Shown one piece after another: positions 44,263 to 52,362 of a DNA stretch of 64,000 nt. Source of the DNA: Pseudomonadales bacterium (GTDB lineage Bacteria; Pseudomonadota; Gammaproteobacteria; Pseudomonadales; Azotimanducaceae); the NCBI GenBank assembly GCA_024234635.1, contig JACKNX010000015.1, positions 38,630 to 102,629 of the forward strand. The letters are read 5' to 3'. The position numbers and the translations under genes are program-made. Positions within the stretch are counted from its first letter, which is position 1, and every line of letters begins with the position of its first letter. The notes under the pieces are model-generated. The model ran no database searches. It was not told the DNA's origin and saw only the letters and a program-made list of their open reading frames with translations.

Positions 44263-45336
44263 TCATGCCTGCCTTGCGGGCGATTCAAGCACGGCAAACA
44301 ATTCCGCCACGATGGCGCGCGCGGCATCCGGTCGTTCGAAGCCATCCAGCCGCTCGCGGTAGCGACGGGCGTCCGCCAGCAGCGCCCGCAAACCGGTCAG
44401 CAGGCTGTCGGCATCGAACGCCTCTTCCGCGACGACGGCGCTGTAGCCGGCTTTTGCCGCAAATCGCGCGTTCTCGATCTGGTCACCCCGGCTGGCCGCC
44501 GCGGACAGGGGTACCAGCAGGTTCAGTTTGCCCAGAGTCAGCAGTTCGAAAAGGCTGTTCGCGCCGGCGCGGGAAACCACCACATCCGCCAATGCCAGCA
44601 GATCACCCCAGCCTTCCCGAACGAACTCGAACGGGTGATAGCCGGCAACGCCGGTCCGCTCGACACGCCCTGGCCCGCAGATATGCACCACGTCCCAGGT
44701 CTCGAGCAGTCGCGGCAAGGCGTCGAGCACAACCCGATTGAGCACCGCGGCACCGAGACTGCCGCCGGTCACCAGAAGTACGGGCCGGTCATCGGCAATA
44801 TGCAGCGAGGTCCGCGCCCGCGCCGCGCTGCCCGCAAGCAGTTCTTCCCGGAGCGGCGATCCGGTATGCATCACCCGCCCTTTGAACCCCGAAATTCGGG
44901 TCTCCGCGAAACTGGTGCACAGAGTGCGCAGGAACGGCAGCGACAGCCGGTTGGCGAGACCCGGGCTGAAATCCGACTCGTGTCCTACCACGGAAATGCC
45001 ACGCAACCAGCCGGCGAGCACAACCGGGAAAGCGACGAAGCCGCCCTTGGAGAAGATGACGTCCGGCCGCAAACGCCCCAGCAGGCGCCACGCCTGCCAG
45101 ATACCCAGCAGGACGCGACCGGCATCGCGCACGTTGGCCAGCGAGAAGTAGCGCCGCAGTTTGCCAGCGGCGATACCGTGGTATTCCACCTCGAACCCTG
45201 CCAGCAGGCGCCGTTCGTACTCGGTGTTCGTGCCCACGAACGACACCCGGTTTCCGGCATCGCGCACCAGCGCCATGACCGGAATCGTGGGAATCACGTG
45301 GCCGCCACTGCCACCGCCGGTTACAAGGAGATGCAT
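44263..45336 (-). CDS. MurG-family UDP-GlcNAc:lipid I glycosyltransferase, MurG2-like
   Basis: 357 residues, GT28 fold. The first loop is GGGSGGHVIPTIPVM, near the usual GGGTGGHxxPA. The middle has GKLRRYFSLANVRDAG, DVIFSKGGFVAFPVVLAGW and GHESDFSPGLANRLS; the donor domain has LLVTGGSLGAAVLN. These match, from memory, the second MurG of Bacillus cereus-type bacteria rather than E. coli MurG (GMGGYVSGPGG, HEQNGIAGLTN). It lies between serA and hda with no division-cell-wall genes, so it may be a second, foreign-type copy or an envelope glycosyltransferase. Confidence 0.8.
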   Translation of the reverse strand: MHLLVTGGGSGGHVIPTIPVMALVRDAGNRVSFVGTNTEYERRLLAGFEVEYHGIAAGKLRRYFSLANVRDAGRVLLGIWQAWRLLGRLRPDVIFSKGGFVAFPVVLAGWLRGISVVGHESDFSPGLANRLSLPFLRTLCTSFAETRISGFKGRVMHTGSPLREELLAGSAARARTSLHIADDRPVLLVTGGSLGAAVLNRVVLDALPRLLETWDVVHICGPGRVERTGVAGYHPFEFVREGWGDLLALADVVVSRAGANSLFELLTLGKLNLLVPLSAAASRGDQIENARFAAKAGYSAVVAEEAFDADSLLTGLRALLADARRYRERLDGFERPDAARAIVAELFAVLESPARQA

Positions 45337-45351
45337 GGCCGGGGTGACACG

Positions 45352-46047
45352 TCAGAGTTCCAGCACGGCCTTGAGAAAGGGCACGGTCAGCCGATGTTTG
45401 GCCTGCCATGCCGCCGCATCCAGCCGCTCCAGGTCGGCGAGCAGAGCCACCACCGAGCGATTGCGCCGTGTCAGCCAGAAGTCGAGAACGGTACGACTGA
45501 GCAACAGACCACGCTCGCGCGCCCGCCGCTGAAGCAGGTGGCGCACACCACTTTCATCCAGGGCATGCACCTCGAAGATCTCCGCCGCCCGCAGACGCGA
45601 TGCCAGATCCTGCAGCACAAAATCGGTATGTACGGGCGATGCCCTGGCCCCCAGCAGAAGCTGCCCTTCGCGTTGCAGCAGATCCTGGTAAAGCGCAAAC
45701 AGCAATTCCTCCGCCGGACGCCGGCCCAGCCACGCGTCCACGTTGTCGATTGCCACGCATTGATCTGCGCCGATTGTCTCCGCCACACGATTGAACGGGT
45801 CGTTCGCCGCATCGACATAACGCGACCGATAGCCGTAGCCCCGTTGCGTGTTGATCGTGGCTTTCAGCAGATGGGTCTTCCCCGCGCCGGCGCCGCCATG
45901 CAGCCAGCAGGTCGCGAACCGCTTCGGCAATGCCATCAGACGCGCGATCAACTCGTCGTTGGCACGCCCCGAAAACCCGGCGAACACGGGAGTCTGTTCG
46001 GCAAAGAAGGGCAACGCCTGCTGAGTCGCCGCTGTGGTTGGCTTCAC
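45352..46047 (-). CDS. hda: DnaA regulatory inactivator Hda
   Basis: 231 residues from GTG at 46047, overlapping the pgsA-like stop (GTGA). A DnaA-like AAA+ domain without the DNA-binding domain IV: clamp-binding QQALPFF near the N-terminus, Walker A LHGGAGAGKTHLLKA, Walker B VAIDNVDAWLG, Arg finger region RARERG. It stimulates ATP hydrolysis by DnaA with the sliding clamp after initiation. The frame to 46146 overlaps pgsA and is not conserved. Confidence 0.95.
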   Translation of the reverse strand: MKPTTAATQQALPFFAEQTPVFAGFSGRANDELIARLMALPKRFATCWLHGGAGAGKTHLLKATINTQRGYGYRSRYVDAANDPFNRVAETIGADQCVAIDNVDAWLGRRPAEELLFALYQDLLQREGQLLLGARASPVHTDFVLQDLASRLRAAEIFEVHALDESGVRHLLQRRARERGLLLSRTVLDFWLTRRNRSVVALLADLERLDAAAWQAKHRLTVPFLKAVLEL

Positions 46048-46622
46048 GCCACCTGCCTCTTGCGGCGCCAGGTGCGAAGGCCCCACGTAATCACGTAGTC
46101 GATGCCGGACCACAGACTGAGCAGCGCCACCAGCAGGAAGCCCCATGGGTCCGCGACGCCACGCAACAGCCCGTTGTCACCCGGCAGCTCGCACAGGCCG
46201 AGTATCACGACACCCAACAGCAGCATCTGCGCGAGTGTGTTGATCTTGGACACGGCCGTCGGCTCCATGTCCAGTTCCCCGAACAGAAAACGGTAGACAG
46301 TGGCGCCGCCCATGATGACCACATCCCGGGCAATGACGATGAGCGCCAGCCACAAGGGCAGATGCCCCTGCAGCGTCAGTATCGTGACAAGCACAATCAC
46401 GAACACCTTGTCCGCCAGCGGATCGAGCAGCGCGCCGAGCTGGCTCTGCCATCCGAAGCGGCGGGCCAGATAGCCGTCCAGCCCGTCAGAGAAGCCGGCA
46501 ATGAGACCGAGGCCAAGGGCCTGACGGTATTCGCCAGCCCACATGCTGAGGCCGATCGGCACCACCAGCGCGATGCGAATCACCGTCAGGAAGTTGGGCA
46601 ACTGGACAATCAGCCTTGCCAT
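46044..46622 (-). CDS. CDP-alcohol phosphatidyltransferase, PgsA-like
   Basis: 192 residues with about five hydrophobic helices. The signature D-G-x2-A-R-x8-G-x3-D-x3-D is complete in DGLDGYLARRFGWQSQLGAL followed by LDPLADK. It transfers a phosphatidyl group from CDP-diacylglycerol to an alcohol, probably glycerol 3-phosphate, in phospholipid synthesis. Pseudomonas pgsA lies elsewhere, so it could be the housekeeping enzyme or a paralog of this hda-linked place. Overlaps the start of DUF2066 by 13 bp and hda by 4 bp. Confidence 0.85.
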   Translation of the reverse strand: MARLIVQLPNFLTVIRIALVVPIGLSMWAGEYRQALGLGLIAGFSDGLDGYLARRFGWQSQLGALLDPLADKVFVIVLVTILTLQGHLPLWLALIVIARDVVIMGGATVYRFLFGELDMEPTAVSKINTLAQMLLLGVVILGLCELPGDNGLLRGVADPWGFLLVALLSLWSGIDYVITWGLRTWRRKRQVA

Positions 46623-47707
46623 GTGAATGCAGATTCCGGATCCAGAGTTGCCGTTTCCACCGGAAGCAGAAGACCGTCGTAGGAGAACAGGCGGGACAGC
46701 GTCGGCGCGTCGGCCGGGGTTTGCAACGTCAGTTCGAGGTCATCGCCGACAACGCCTGCAACGTCCACGCTTTCCACGTACTCGAGTCCCTGCAGATAGG
46801 CCATCAACGCCGCATAGGCCGCCATGTCGCGAAGGTGCCGCACCTTGAGGGTGTACGGCTGCGGCTGTGTCCACGCAACCGACATCCGCGTCGCCAGACG
46901 ATCCGCAAGCGCATCGATGAAGGCCACGGCCTGCGCCTCGGGCGTCTCGCCACGCGCTGGCATCACATCACGCTCTTCGCCCCAGGCGAACCGGAAGGCG
47001 GGCTCGCCGGACACCTGGTAACCGGCAGGCACCGACAGCAATCGCCCGACCACCACGACCTCCGTGGGCGCGGGCACAATGCCGGGCAGAAACGGTTCCG
47101 GGGGCGGGTCATTCGCCAGGTCCTGGGTCACGGTCAGCGGTCGCACCGCGGGCCCTGACGGCTGCGATGCCTCGCGCAACATATCCTCCACCGGCACCGT
47201 CCCGGCCGTGAACTCCGGAAACGCTGTACGCAGCCCCCGTTCCCAGGCACGGCGGGAAAGCGCTACCGCCACGGGGGAATCGGGCAGCACATTGACCAGC
47301 CCGCCATCCTCCGCCGGCTCCAGCAGGAACAGGCGGACTTCAGGGCGCACACTCGACCACAGGGGCAGCCCGGCCTGTCGCGCCAGGCCAAGCACCTTCC
47401 CGGCATCAAAAAAGAAGCGGATGCGTTGCTGACGCTGACCCGCGACCGCTTCCGAGTGATAGGAAAAACGCGTCATCATCCGGTCCGCATCGGCGCCCGA
47501 AACCGCCAGGGATACCTTCTCCGTCGACTGTCCAGAGAGTCGTGCGATGACCTGCGATACGGCGACGGCCGCCGCATCCACCCGCGCCTGCGCGGACTGG
47601 TTGGCGACCGGCACGTCGGCTTCGTAGAGCCAGTCGATCGGCTGCGCGGCTTCTGCCGGACCCGCCAGCAGCAACGTGAGAAGCCATGCACATCGGAGAG
47701 ATTTCAT
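46610..47707 (-). CDS. DUF2066-domain periplasmic protein
   Basis: 365 residues. Signal peptide (LRCAWLLTLLLAGPAEA|AQ) then a mixed alpha/beta region resembling DUF2066 with RVDAAAVAVSQVIARLSG and LWSSVRPEVRLFLLE. The C-terminus carries a repeated beta module ending GDDLELTLQTPADAP. Function unknown. It is conserved between pgsA/hda and purM in gammaproteobacteria and is divergent from purM here. Confidence 0.8.
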   Translation of the reverse strand: MKSLRCAWLLTLLLAGPAEAAQPIDWLYEADVPVANQSAQARVDAAAVAVSQVIARLSGQSTEKVSLAVSGADADRMMTRFSYHSEAVAGQRQQRIRFFFDAGKVLGLARQAGLPLWSSVRPEVRLFLLEPAEDGGLVNVLPDSPVAVALSRRAWERGLRTAFPEFTAGTVPVEDMLREASQPSGPAVRPLTVTQDLANDPPPEPFLPGIVPAPTEVVVVGRLLSVPAGYQVSGEPAFRFAWGEERDVMPARGETPEAQAVAFIDALADRLATRMSVAWTQPQPYTLKVRHLRDMAAYAALMAYLQGLEYVESVDVAGVVGDDLELTLQTPADAPTLSRLFSYDGLLLPVETATLDPESAFTWQG

Positions 47708-47770
47708 GCGCGGATTCTATCAGGACCGAATGATCGCTGGAGCGATCTCAAGCTCCGAGGCCCGGTGGGG

Positions 47771-47776
47771 TAGAAT
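47771..47776 (+). promoter_or_regulatory. Candidate purM -10 box
   Basis: TAGAAT sits 27 bp before the purM ATG, one mismatch from TATAAT. No consensus -35 is visible at 16-17 bp spacing (TCAAGC/CAAGCT). The 96 bp DUF2066-purM gap is where both divergent promoters should be. Confidence 0.3.
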
Positions 47777-47803
47777 GCCGCCTCCCTGACAATCCTGCAC
47801 ATC

Positions 47804-48835
47804 ATGACCGACAACAAGTCTCTGACCTACAAGGACGCCGGGGTCGACACGCATGCCGGCGCGGCGCTGGTGGAGCGCATCAAGGGCGCCGCCAGGGCCA
47901 CTGCGCGACCGGAAATGCTGGGCGGACTGGGCGGCTTCGCGGCCATGGCGGAAATACCGGCAGGGTATCGGCGGCCGGTCATCGTCACCGGCACGGATGG
48001 CGTGGGCACCAAACTCAAGCTCGCCTTCGAATACGACCGCCACGACACCGTGGGGCAGGACCTGGTAGCCATGTGCGTGAACGATATTCTCGTCACCGGT
48101 GCCGAACCGTTCCTGTTCCTTGACTACTACGCTACCGGCGCGCTGGACGTCGATACCGCGGCGCGTGTCATCACCGGTATCGCCCGCGCCTGCGAACTGG
48201 CCGGCTGTACGCTGGCCGGAGGAGAAACCGCGGAGATGCCCGGATTTTATGCCAGGGGCGAATACGATCTTGCGGGGTTTGGCATCGGCATCGTCGAGTA
48301 TGACGCCATCATCGACGGCAAGCGTATCGACACGGGCGACGTGCTGATCGGGCTGCCGAGTTCAGGCCCGCATTCCAATGGCTTTTCGCTGATCCGCCGC
48401 ATCATCGAGCGCCAGGGTATGGCACTACCGCCGCAGTTGCTCGATCAGCTGCTGGCACCGACACGGATCTATGTGAAAAGTGTGCGGGCGACTCTCGTGC
48501 GGCATGTGGTGCACGGCATGGTGCACATTACCGGCGGTGGCTTCTTCGAGAACGTACCCCGCATGTTCACGCGCGAAGGATTTGCGGCGCGCATCGATAT
48601 CACCGCCTGGAATTGGCCTTCGGTGTTCGCCTGGTTGCAGCAAGCCGGCAATGTCGCCGAGAAGGAGATGCTCTCCACTTTCAACTGTGGCATCGGCTTC
48701 ATCCTGTGCGTGCCGCATACAGACGCGGAGGGTGTGATGGCTTGCCTGCGCAACAACGGCGAACAGCCGATACGCATCGGCGACATCGTTCCCGCTGGCA
48801 CCATCGCCCGGGCGCACGAGATCGTGGTTGACTGA
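47804..48835 (+). CDS. purM: Phosphoribosylformylglycinamidine cyclo-ligase
   Basis: 343 residues. MTDNKSLTYKDAGVDTHAGA start, then GTDGVGTKLKLAF (ATP-binding), GETAEMPGFY and SSGPHSNGFSLIRR are the standard PurM motifs. It closes the imidazole ring to give AIR in purine synthesis. The next gene in this place is normally purN; here a HAD hydrolase begins inside the last codons of purM. Confidence 0.97.
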   Translation: MTDNKSLTYKDAGVDTHAGAALVERIKGAARATARPEMLGGLGGFAAMAEIPAGYRRPVIVTGTDGVGTKLKLAFEYDRHDTVGQDLVAMCVNDILVTGAEPFLFLDYYATGALDVDTAARVITGIARACELAGCTLAGGETAEMPGFYARGEYDLAGFGIGIVEYDAIIDGKRIDTGDVLIGLPSSGPHSNGFSLIRRIIERQGMALPPQLLDQLLAPTRIYVKSVRATLVRHVVHGMVHITGGGFFENVPRMFTREGFAARIDITAWNWPSVFAWLQQAGNVAEKEMLSTFNCGIGFILCVPHTDAEGVMACLRNNGEQPIRIGDIVPAGTIARAHEIVVD

Positions 48836-49535
48836 TTCGCCCTTTACGTTGCCGCCGACAGTGCGACTACCGCAGGCGGTGGTATTCGACATGGACGGCC
48901 TGCTGCTCGATTCGGAACGGCTGGCTATGGCGACATTCCAGCAGGCATGCAGGGAAAGCGGCTTCGAACCGGCGATGGCTGTGTATCAGCGCTGTATCGG
49001 CAGCACCTATGAGGCGACCGAGCGCTTGATGCGCGAGGGCTTTGGCGCCGGGTTCCCCTTCGACGCGGTCGCAGCCCGCTGGAGCGCCATCTACGACCAG
49101 CACATTCAAACACAAGCCGTTGCGCGGAAACCCGGCGCCCGGGAGATACTGCAGTGCCTCACCGCGGCTGAAATTCCCATGGCGCTGGCAACCTCCACCC
49201 ACCGGCGCAATGCCGAGGTGAAACTGCGCCTTGCCGGACTCGACCACTTCTTCAGGACCACCGTCTGCGGTGGCGAGGCGAGGCGCGGCAAACCGCATCC
49301 GGATCCCTATCTGCTGGCCTGTGAACGCCTCGGGACGTCACCTGCCGATTGCTGGGCGCTGGAGGATTCGATGAACGGTACCCGCGCCGCGCTCACGGCC
49401 GGACTGACCGTCTTCCAGGTACCAGACCTGGTGCACCCGGACCCGCATGAGCGCCGCCTCGGGCAGCATGTAGTTGCTTCGCTGCTGAACGTGATCGAGC
49501 ACCTTCAGGCGCTCATGCCTTCGGCAGCTCGCTGA
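48828..49535 (+). CDS. HAD-superfamily (subfamily IA) hydrolase
   Basis: 235 residues from TTG at 48828, overlapping purM by 8 bp; a GTG at 48861 just before the catalytic loop is an alternative. Motif I VVFDMDGLLLDSERLA (nucleophile Asp, acid Asp), motif II Thr in LATSTHRRNAE and motif III/IV KPHPDPYLL with WALEDSMNG are clear. It resembles beta-phosphoglucomutase- and phosphatase-type HAD-IA proteins. It is in the purN position; function is not known. Confidence 0.88.
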   Translation: MTDSPFTLPPTVRLPQAVVFDMDGLLLDSERLAMATFQQACRESGFEPAMAVYQRCIGSTYEATERLMREGFGAGFPFDAVAARWSAIYDQHIQTQAVARKPGAREILQCLTAAEIPMALATSTHRRNAEVKLRLAGLDHFFRTTVCGGEARRGKPHPDPYLLACERLGTSPADCWALEDSMNGTRAALTAGLTVFQVPDLVHPDPHERRLGQHVVASLLNVIEHLQALMPSAAR

Positions 49536-49555
49536 CCGGCGCGGCCAGCCGTCAG

Positions 49556-49996
49556 TCAGCCCGTGATGTCGATCACCGGTTGAAAGTCCACCGAGGCGGA
49601 CAGGGAGTTGGTGATCAGGCAACTCTCCTCCGCCTTGTGCAGGATGCGCTCCGCCCGCTGGGCGTTGCGATCGTCCGGCACGGAAAGATGTGCACGCAAT
49701 GTCACCGCGGTGAAGCGCATTCCCTTCTCATCCCGGTCCAGTTGACCTTCCACCTCGCAGTCCACGCGGGACCACTCCAGCTTCGACGCCGTCGCAATGG
49801 CGCGAAAACCGAGGATGAAACAACTGCCGATGGCGCCGACGAGCAGCGTCTCGGGCGACCAGTCGCGGCCCGTGCCGCCGAATTCGGCCGGCGCGCCGAC
49901 CATCATGTCGGACAATCCCGGCGACGCCAGCGCGCTGCCGTCCGAAGTTGTGGTGGCGCTGACGCTGGCGCGGTAGGTATGGGGAAACGGATGCAT
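49556..49996 (-). CDS. OsmC/Ohr-family peroxidase
   Basis: 146 residues with the two conserved cysteines: GSCFILGFRAIA (first) and EESCLITNSL (second), which act in thiol-dependent hydroperoxide reduction. The second half has VTLRAHLSVPDD. It probably reduces organic peroxides and lies convergent to the HAD gene, 21 bp apart. Confidence 0.88.
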   Translation of the reverse strand: MHPFPHTYRASVSATTTSDGSALASPGLSDMMVGAPAEFGGTGRDWSPETLLVGAIGSCFILGFRAIATASKLEWSRVDCEVEGQLDRDEKGMRFTAVTLRAHLSVPDDRNAQRAERILHKAEESCLITNSLSASVDFQPVIDITG

Positions 49997-50278
49997 TTTG
50001 TCAGCCTCCTGTCCACGGACATCAATGACAAAAAACTATCGCAGCAATCCCGCCCTGTTTCCATGCGTGATTCCGCGGAGAAATCCGCCACTATCGACTT
50101 GCCAGTGTGCCGATCGGGCCGGGATACATGGTCACGCCCGCAGGGATGCGGGACATGTTTTCCGGCCATGTTGGCAGTGGGAGAATGCACGGCCCGCAGG
50201 CCGGACGACCGGATCACCGCGCAACAGCGAACCGATCAGTCCCTGCTGACTGGCCATGCACAGATGAGGTGAAACACC

Positions 50279-50608
50279 GTGTCCAAACCGTTCGCGTCAA
50301 CGCCACCACCGCCCTACTACGCGGTGATCTTCACCAACCAGCTTTCGAGCAATGACCACGGTTACGCGGACACCGCCGAAGCGATGGCCGCTCTCGCCGC
50401 CACTCAGCCCGGCTGTCTGGGCCTTGAATCGGTACGGGATGCCACCGGCCTGGGCATCACCGTCAGCTACTGGCGCGACGAAGCCTCCATCCAGGCGTGG
50501 CGTGACAATGCCGCGCACGCGGTGGCACGCCAGCAGGGACGGGATACATGGTACGAACACTTCGAGCTGCGCGTGGCGCGGGTAGAGCGCGCCTATGACG
50601 GTCCCTGA
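50279..50608 (+). CDS. Antibiotic biosynthesis monooxygenase (ABM) superfamily protein
   Basis: 109 residues from GTG at 50279 with GAGGTG 7 bp upstream. The ferredoxin-like ABM pattern is present: YYAVIFTNQLS strand, MAALAATQPGCLGLESVRDATGLG and VSYWRDEASIQAWRDNAAH, close to family members that act as heme-free monooxygenases or small stress-response proteins. Its stop lies in the hairpin shared with dcd. Confidence 0.85.
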   Translation: MSKPFASTPPPPYYAVIFTNQLSSNDHGYADTAEAMAALAATQPGCLGLESVRDATGLGITVSYWRDEASIQAWRDNAAHAVARQQGRDTWYEHFELRVARVERAYDGP

Positions 50609-50626
50609 GGCCGGGAGGCATCAGGG
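50603..50626. terminator. Terminator-like hairpin built from convergent stop codons
   Basis: CCCTGA/TCAGGG (6 bp) encloses GCC/GGC with a GGGA loop and one G-A mismatch. The stop codons of the ABM gene (TGA 50606-50608) and dcd (TCA 50621-50623) form part of the two arms, so one element ends both genes. Confidence 0.5.
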
Positions 50627-51184
50627 CCTGGGCAGCGTCACCCCGGTCTGCCCCTGATACTTGCCACCCCGGTCGCGATAGGTGACTTCACAGCGTTCAT
50701 CCGACTGGAAAAACAGCATCTGCGCCACACCTTCGTTGGCGTAGATCTTTGCCGGCAGGTTCGTGGTGTTGGAAAACTCGAGCGTCACATGTCCTTCCCA
50801 CTCCGGTTCCAGCGGCGTGACGTTGACGATGATGCCGCAACGCGCATAGGTGGATTTGCCGAGGCAGATCACAAGGACGTCTTCGGGGATACGGAAGTAC
50901 TCGACCGTGCTGGCCAGCGCAAACGAATTCGGCGGAATGATGCAGCAGTCGTCATGCACGTCCACAAAGCTGCGGGCATCAAATGCCTTCGGATCCACCG
51001 TGGCCGAATAGACATTGGTGAAGATCTTGAAATGCGGCGCGCAGCGTACGTCGTAGCCATAACTGGAGGTGCCGAAGGAAATGATCTTCTCCCCGGCGCG
51101 CTCCCTGACCTGTCCTGGCTCGAAGGGGGAGATCATGCCGCGCGCCGCCTGCTCGCGAATCCATCGGTCCGACTTGATGGTCAT
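50621..51184 (-). CDS. dcd: dCTP deaminase
   Basis: 187 residues. Conserved GTSSYGYDVRCAPHF, FALASTVEYFRIPEDV, GKSTYARCGIIVNVTPLEP and ANEGVAQMLFF segments match E. coli Dcd (193 aa), a trimeric enzyme that deaminates dCTP to dUTP for dTMP synthesis. Ends 5 bp before the mrp stop in the same orientation. Confidence 0.96.
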   Translation of the reverse strand: MTIKSDRWIREQAARGMISPFEPGQVRERAGEKIISFGTSSYGYDVRCAPHFKIFTNVYSATVDPKAFDARSFVDVHDDCCIIPPNSFALASTVEYFRIPEDVLVICLGKSTYARCGIIVNVTPLEPEWEGHVTLEFSNTTNLPAKIYANEGVAQMLFFQSDERCEVTYRDRGGKYQGQTGVTLPRP

Positions 51185-51189
51185 CGTGC

Positions 51190-52206
51190 TTACTCGTCAC
51201 TCATGCTGATGACAGGCGCGCTGGCCTGCAGACCGCCCCACAATCGCGCCGCCAGATGCCGCGCGGCGTTGCGATAGATCCCCGCGATATCCCCGTCAGG
51301 GTCCGCAGCGACGGTGGGATTGCCGCCATCGGCCTGCTCACGGATGGCAAGATCCAGCGGCAGCGCCGCGAGCAGCGGTACGCCAAGCTCCCCGGCCACC
51401 CGGGCGCCTCCGCCCTCGCCAAACAGATGCGCCTCGTGCCCACAGTTGGGACAGCGGTAGAAGCTCATGTTCTCGACGATGCCGAGTACCGGAATATTCA
51501 CCTTGTTGAACATCTCGATCCCCTTGCGCGCATCCAGCAGCGCAATGTCCTGCGGCGTGGTGACGATCACCGCACCGGAGACCGGCACCCGCTGTGACAG
51601 TGTCAGCTGTATATCGCCCGTACCTGGCGGCATGTCGACCACCAGGTAGTCGAGTTCGCCCCAGTCCGTCTGCATCAGCATCTGCTGCAGGGCACTGGAC
51701 GCCATCGGGCCACGCCATACCATGGGCGTGCGGTCCGTGACCATGTAGCTCATGGACATCGTCTTCAAGCCGTGCGCCTTGATGGGCGAGATGGTCTGGC
51801 CATCGCGCAGTTCGGGCCGCCGGTCCTGCGGCACACCCAGCATCATGCCCTGGCTGGGGCCGTAGATGTCCGCATCCAGCAGGCCGACGCGCGCGCCTTC
51901 CCGATCCAGCGCCAGAGCCAGGTTCACGGCGGTGGTGGATTTACCCACACCGCCCTTCCCGGAGGCGACCGCAACGACATTGCGCACCCGGTTGAACGCA
52001 AATTTTTCCGCGGGGGCAAAGCGCAGGTCCAATTCGATGGCCGGCACGCCGAGAAAGGCCGCCAGCTCCGCGCCAAGCAGGGATTGCAGCCCGGCCGCCG
52101 GATAGCCGAGGTGGACTGCCACCCGATTGCCACTGCTGAGGACGCGCGCGCCCAGGTCGCGCCACGAGGTACCGAGGTACGGATCCTTGAAATCTTCCAC
52201 CTTCAC
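51190..52206 (-). CDS. apbC: Mrp/ApbC-type Fe-S cluster carrier ATPase
   Basis: About 338 residues; GTG at 52206 (or 52200) begins a short DUF59-like region (VEDFKDPYLGTSWRDLGARV) followed by the deviant Walker A VASGKGGVGKSTTAVNLALA and DMPPGTGDIQLTL. The Fe-S-binding motif is CPNCGHEAHLFGEGG. It assembles and transfers Fe-S clusters. The leftward frame to 52356 is not supported: a -10 box lies at 52244. Confidence 0.95.
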   Translation of the reverse strand: MKVEDFKDPYLGTSWRDLGARVLSSGNRVAVHLGYPAAGLQSLLGAELAAFLGVPAIELDLRFAPAEKFAFNRVRNVVAVASGKGGVGKSTTAVNLALALDREGARVGLLDADIYGPSQGMMLGVPQDRRPELRDGQTISPIKAHGLKTMSMSYMVTDRTPMVWRGPMASSALQQMLMQTDWGELDYLVVDMPPGTGDIQLTLSQRVPVSGAVIVTTPQDIALLDARKGIEMFNKVNIPVLGIVENMSFYRCPNCGHEAHLFGEGGGARVAGELGVPLLAALPLDLAIREQADGGNPTVAADPDGDIAGIYRNAARHLAARLWGGLQASAPVISMSDE

Positions 52207-52243
52207 GACTTGAATCCCGCCTGGCCTGTACAAAAGGCAGCCG

Positions 52244-52249
52244 ATTATA
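52244..52249 (-). promoter_or_regulatory. Candidate -10 box for apbC
   Basis: TATAAT on the minus strand, about 38 bp upstream of the GTG at 52206, exact to consensus. No consensus -35 at 17 bp spacing. metG diverges from this 156 bp gap. Confidence 0.4.
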
Positions 52250-52362
52250 GGCCACCATCGTCCCGCCGCGGCGTCCTTCGTTGTGGCGGGGCACGCCCGA
52301 CCGAGGCGTGCGGTTTGCGGTATAGTCGCGCCCTCGTCAAGCAAGTCGATTTCCAACCCGTC

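Noticed and set aside
44263..45336. Canonical murG of the dcw cluster
   Set aside because: Neighbours are serA and hda, and the sequence carries MurG2-type motifs.
48828..49535. Frameshifted purN
   Set aside because: The frame is intact with all HAD motifs and lacks PurN formyl-transfer motifs.
51772..52362. N-terminal extension of MetG
   Set aside because: It lies antisense within apbC and ahead of the conserved MetRS start.
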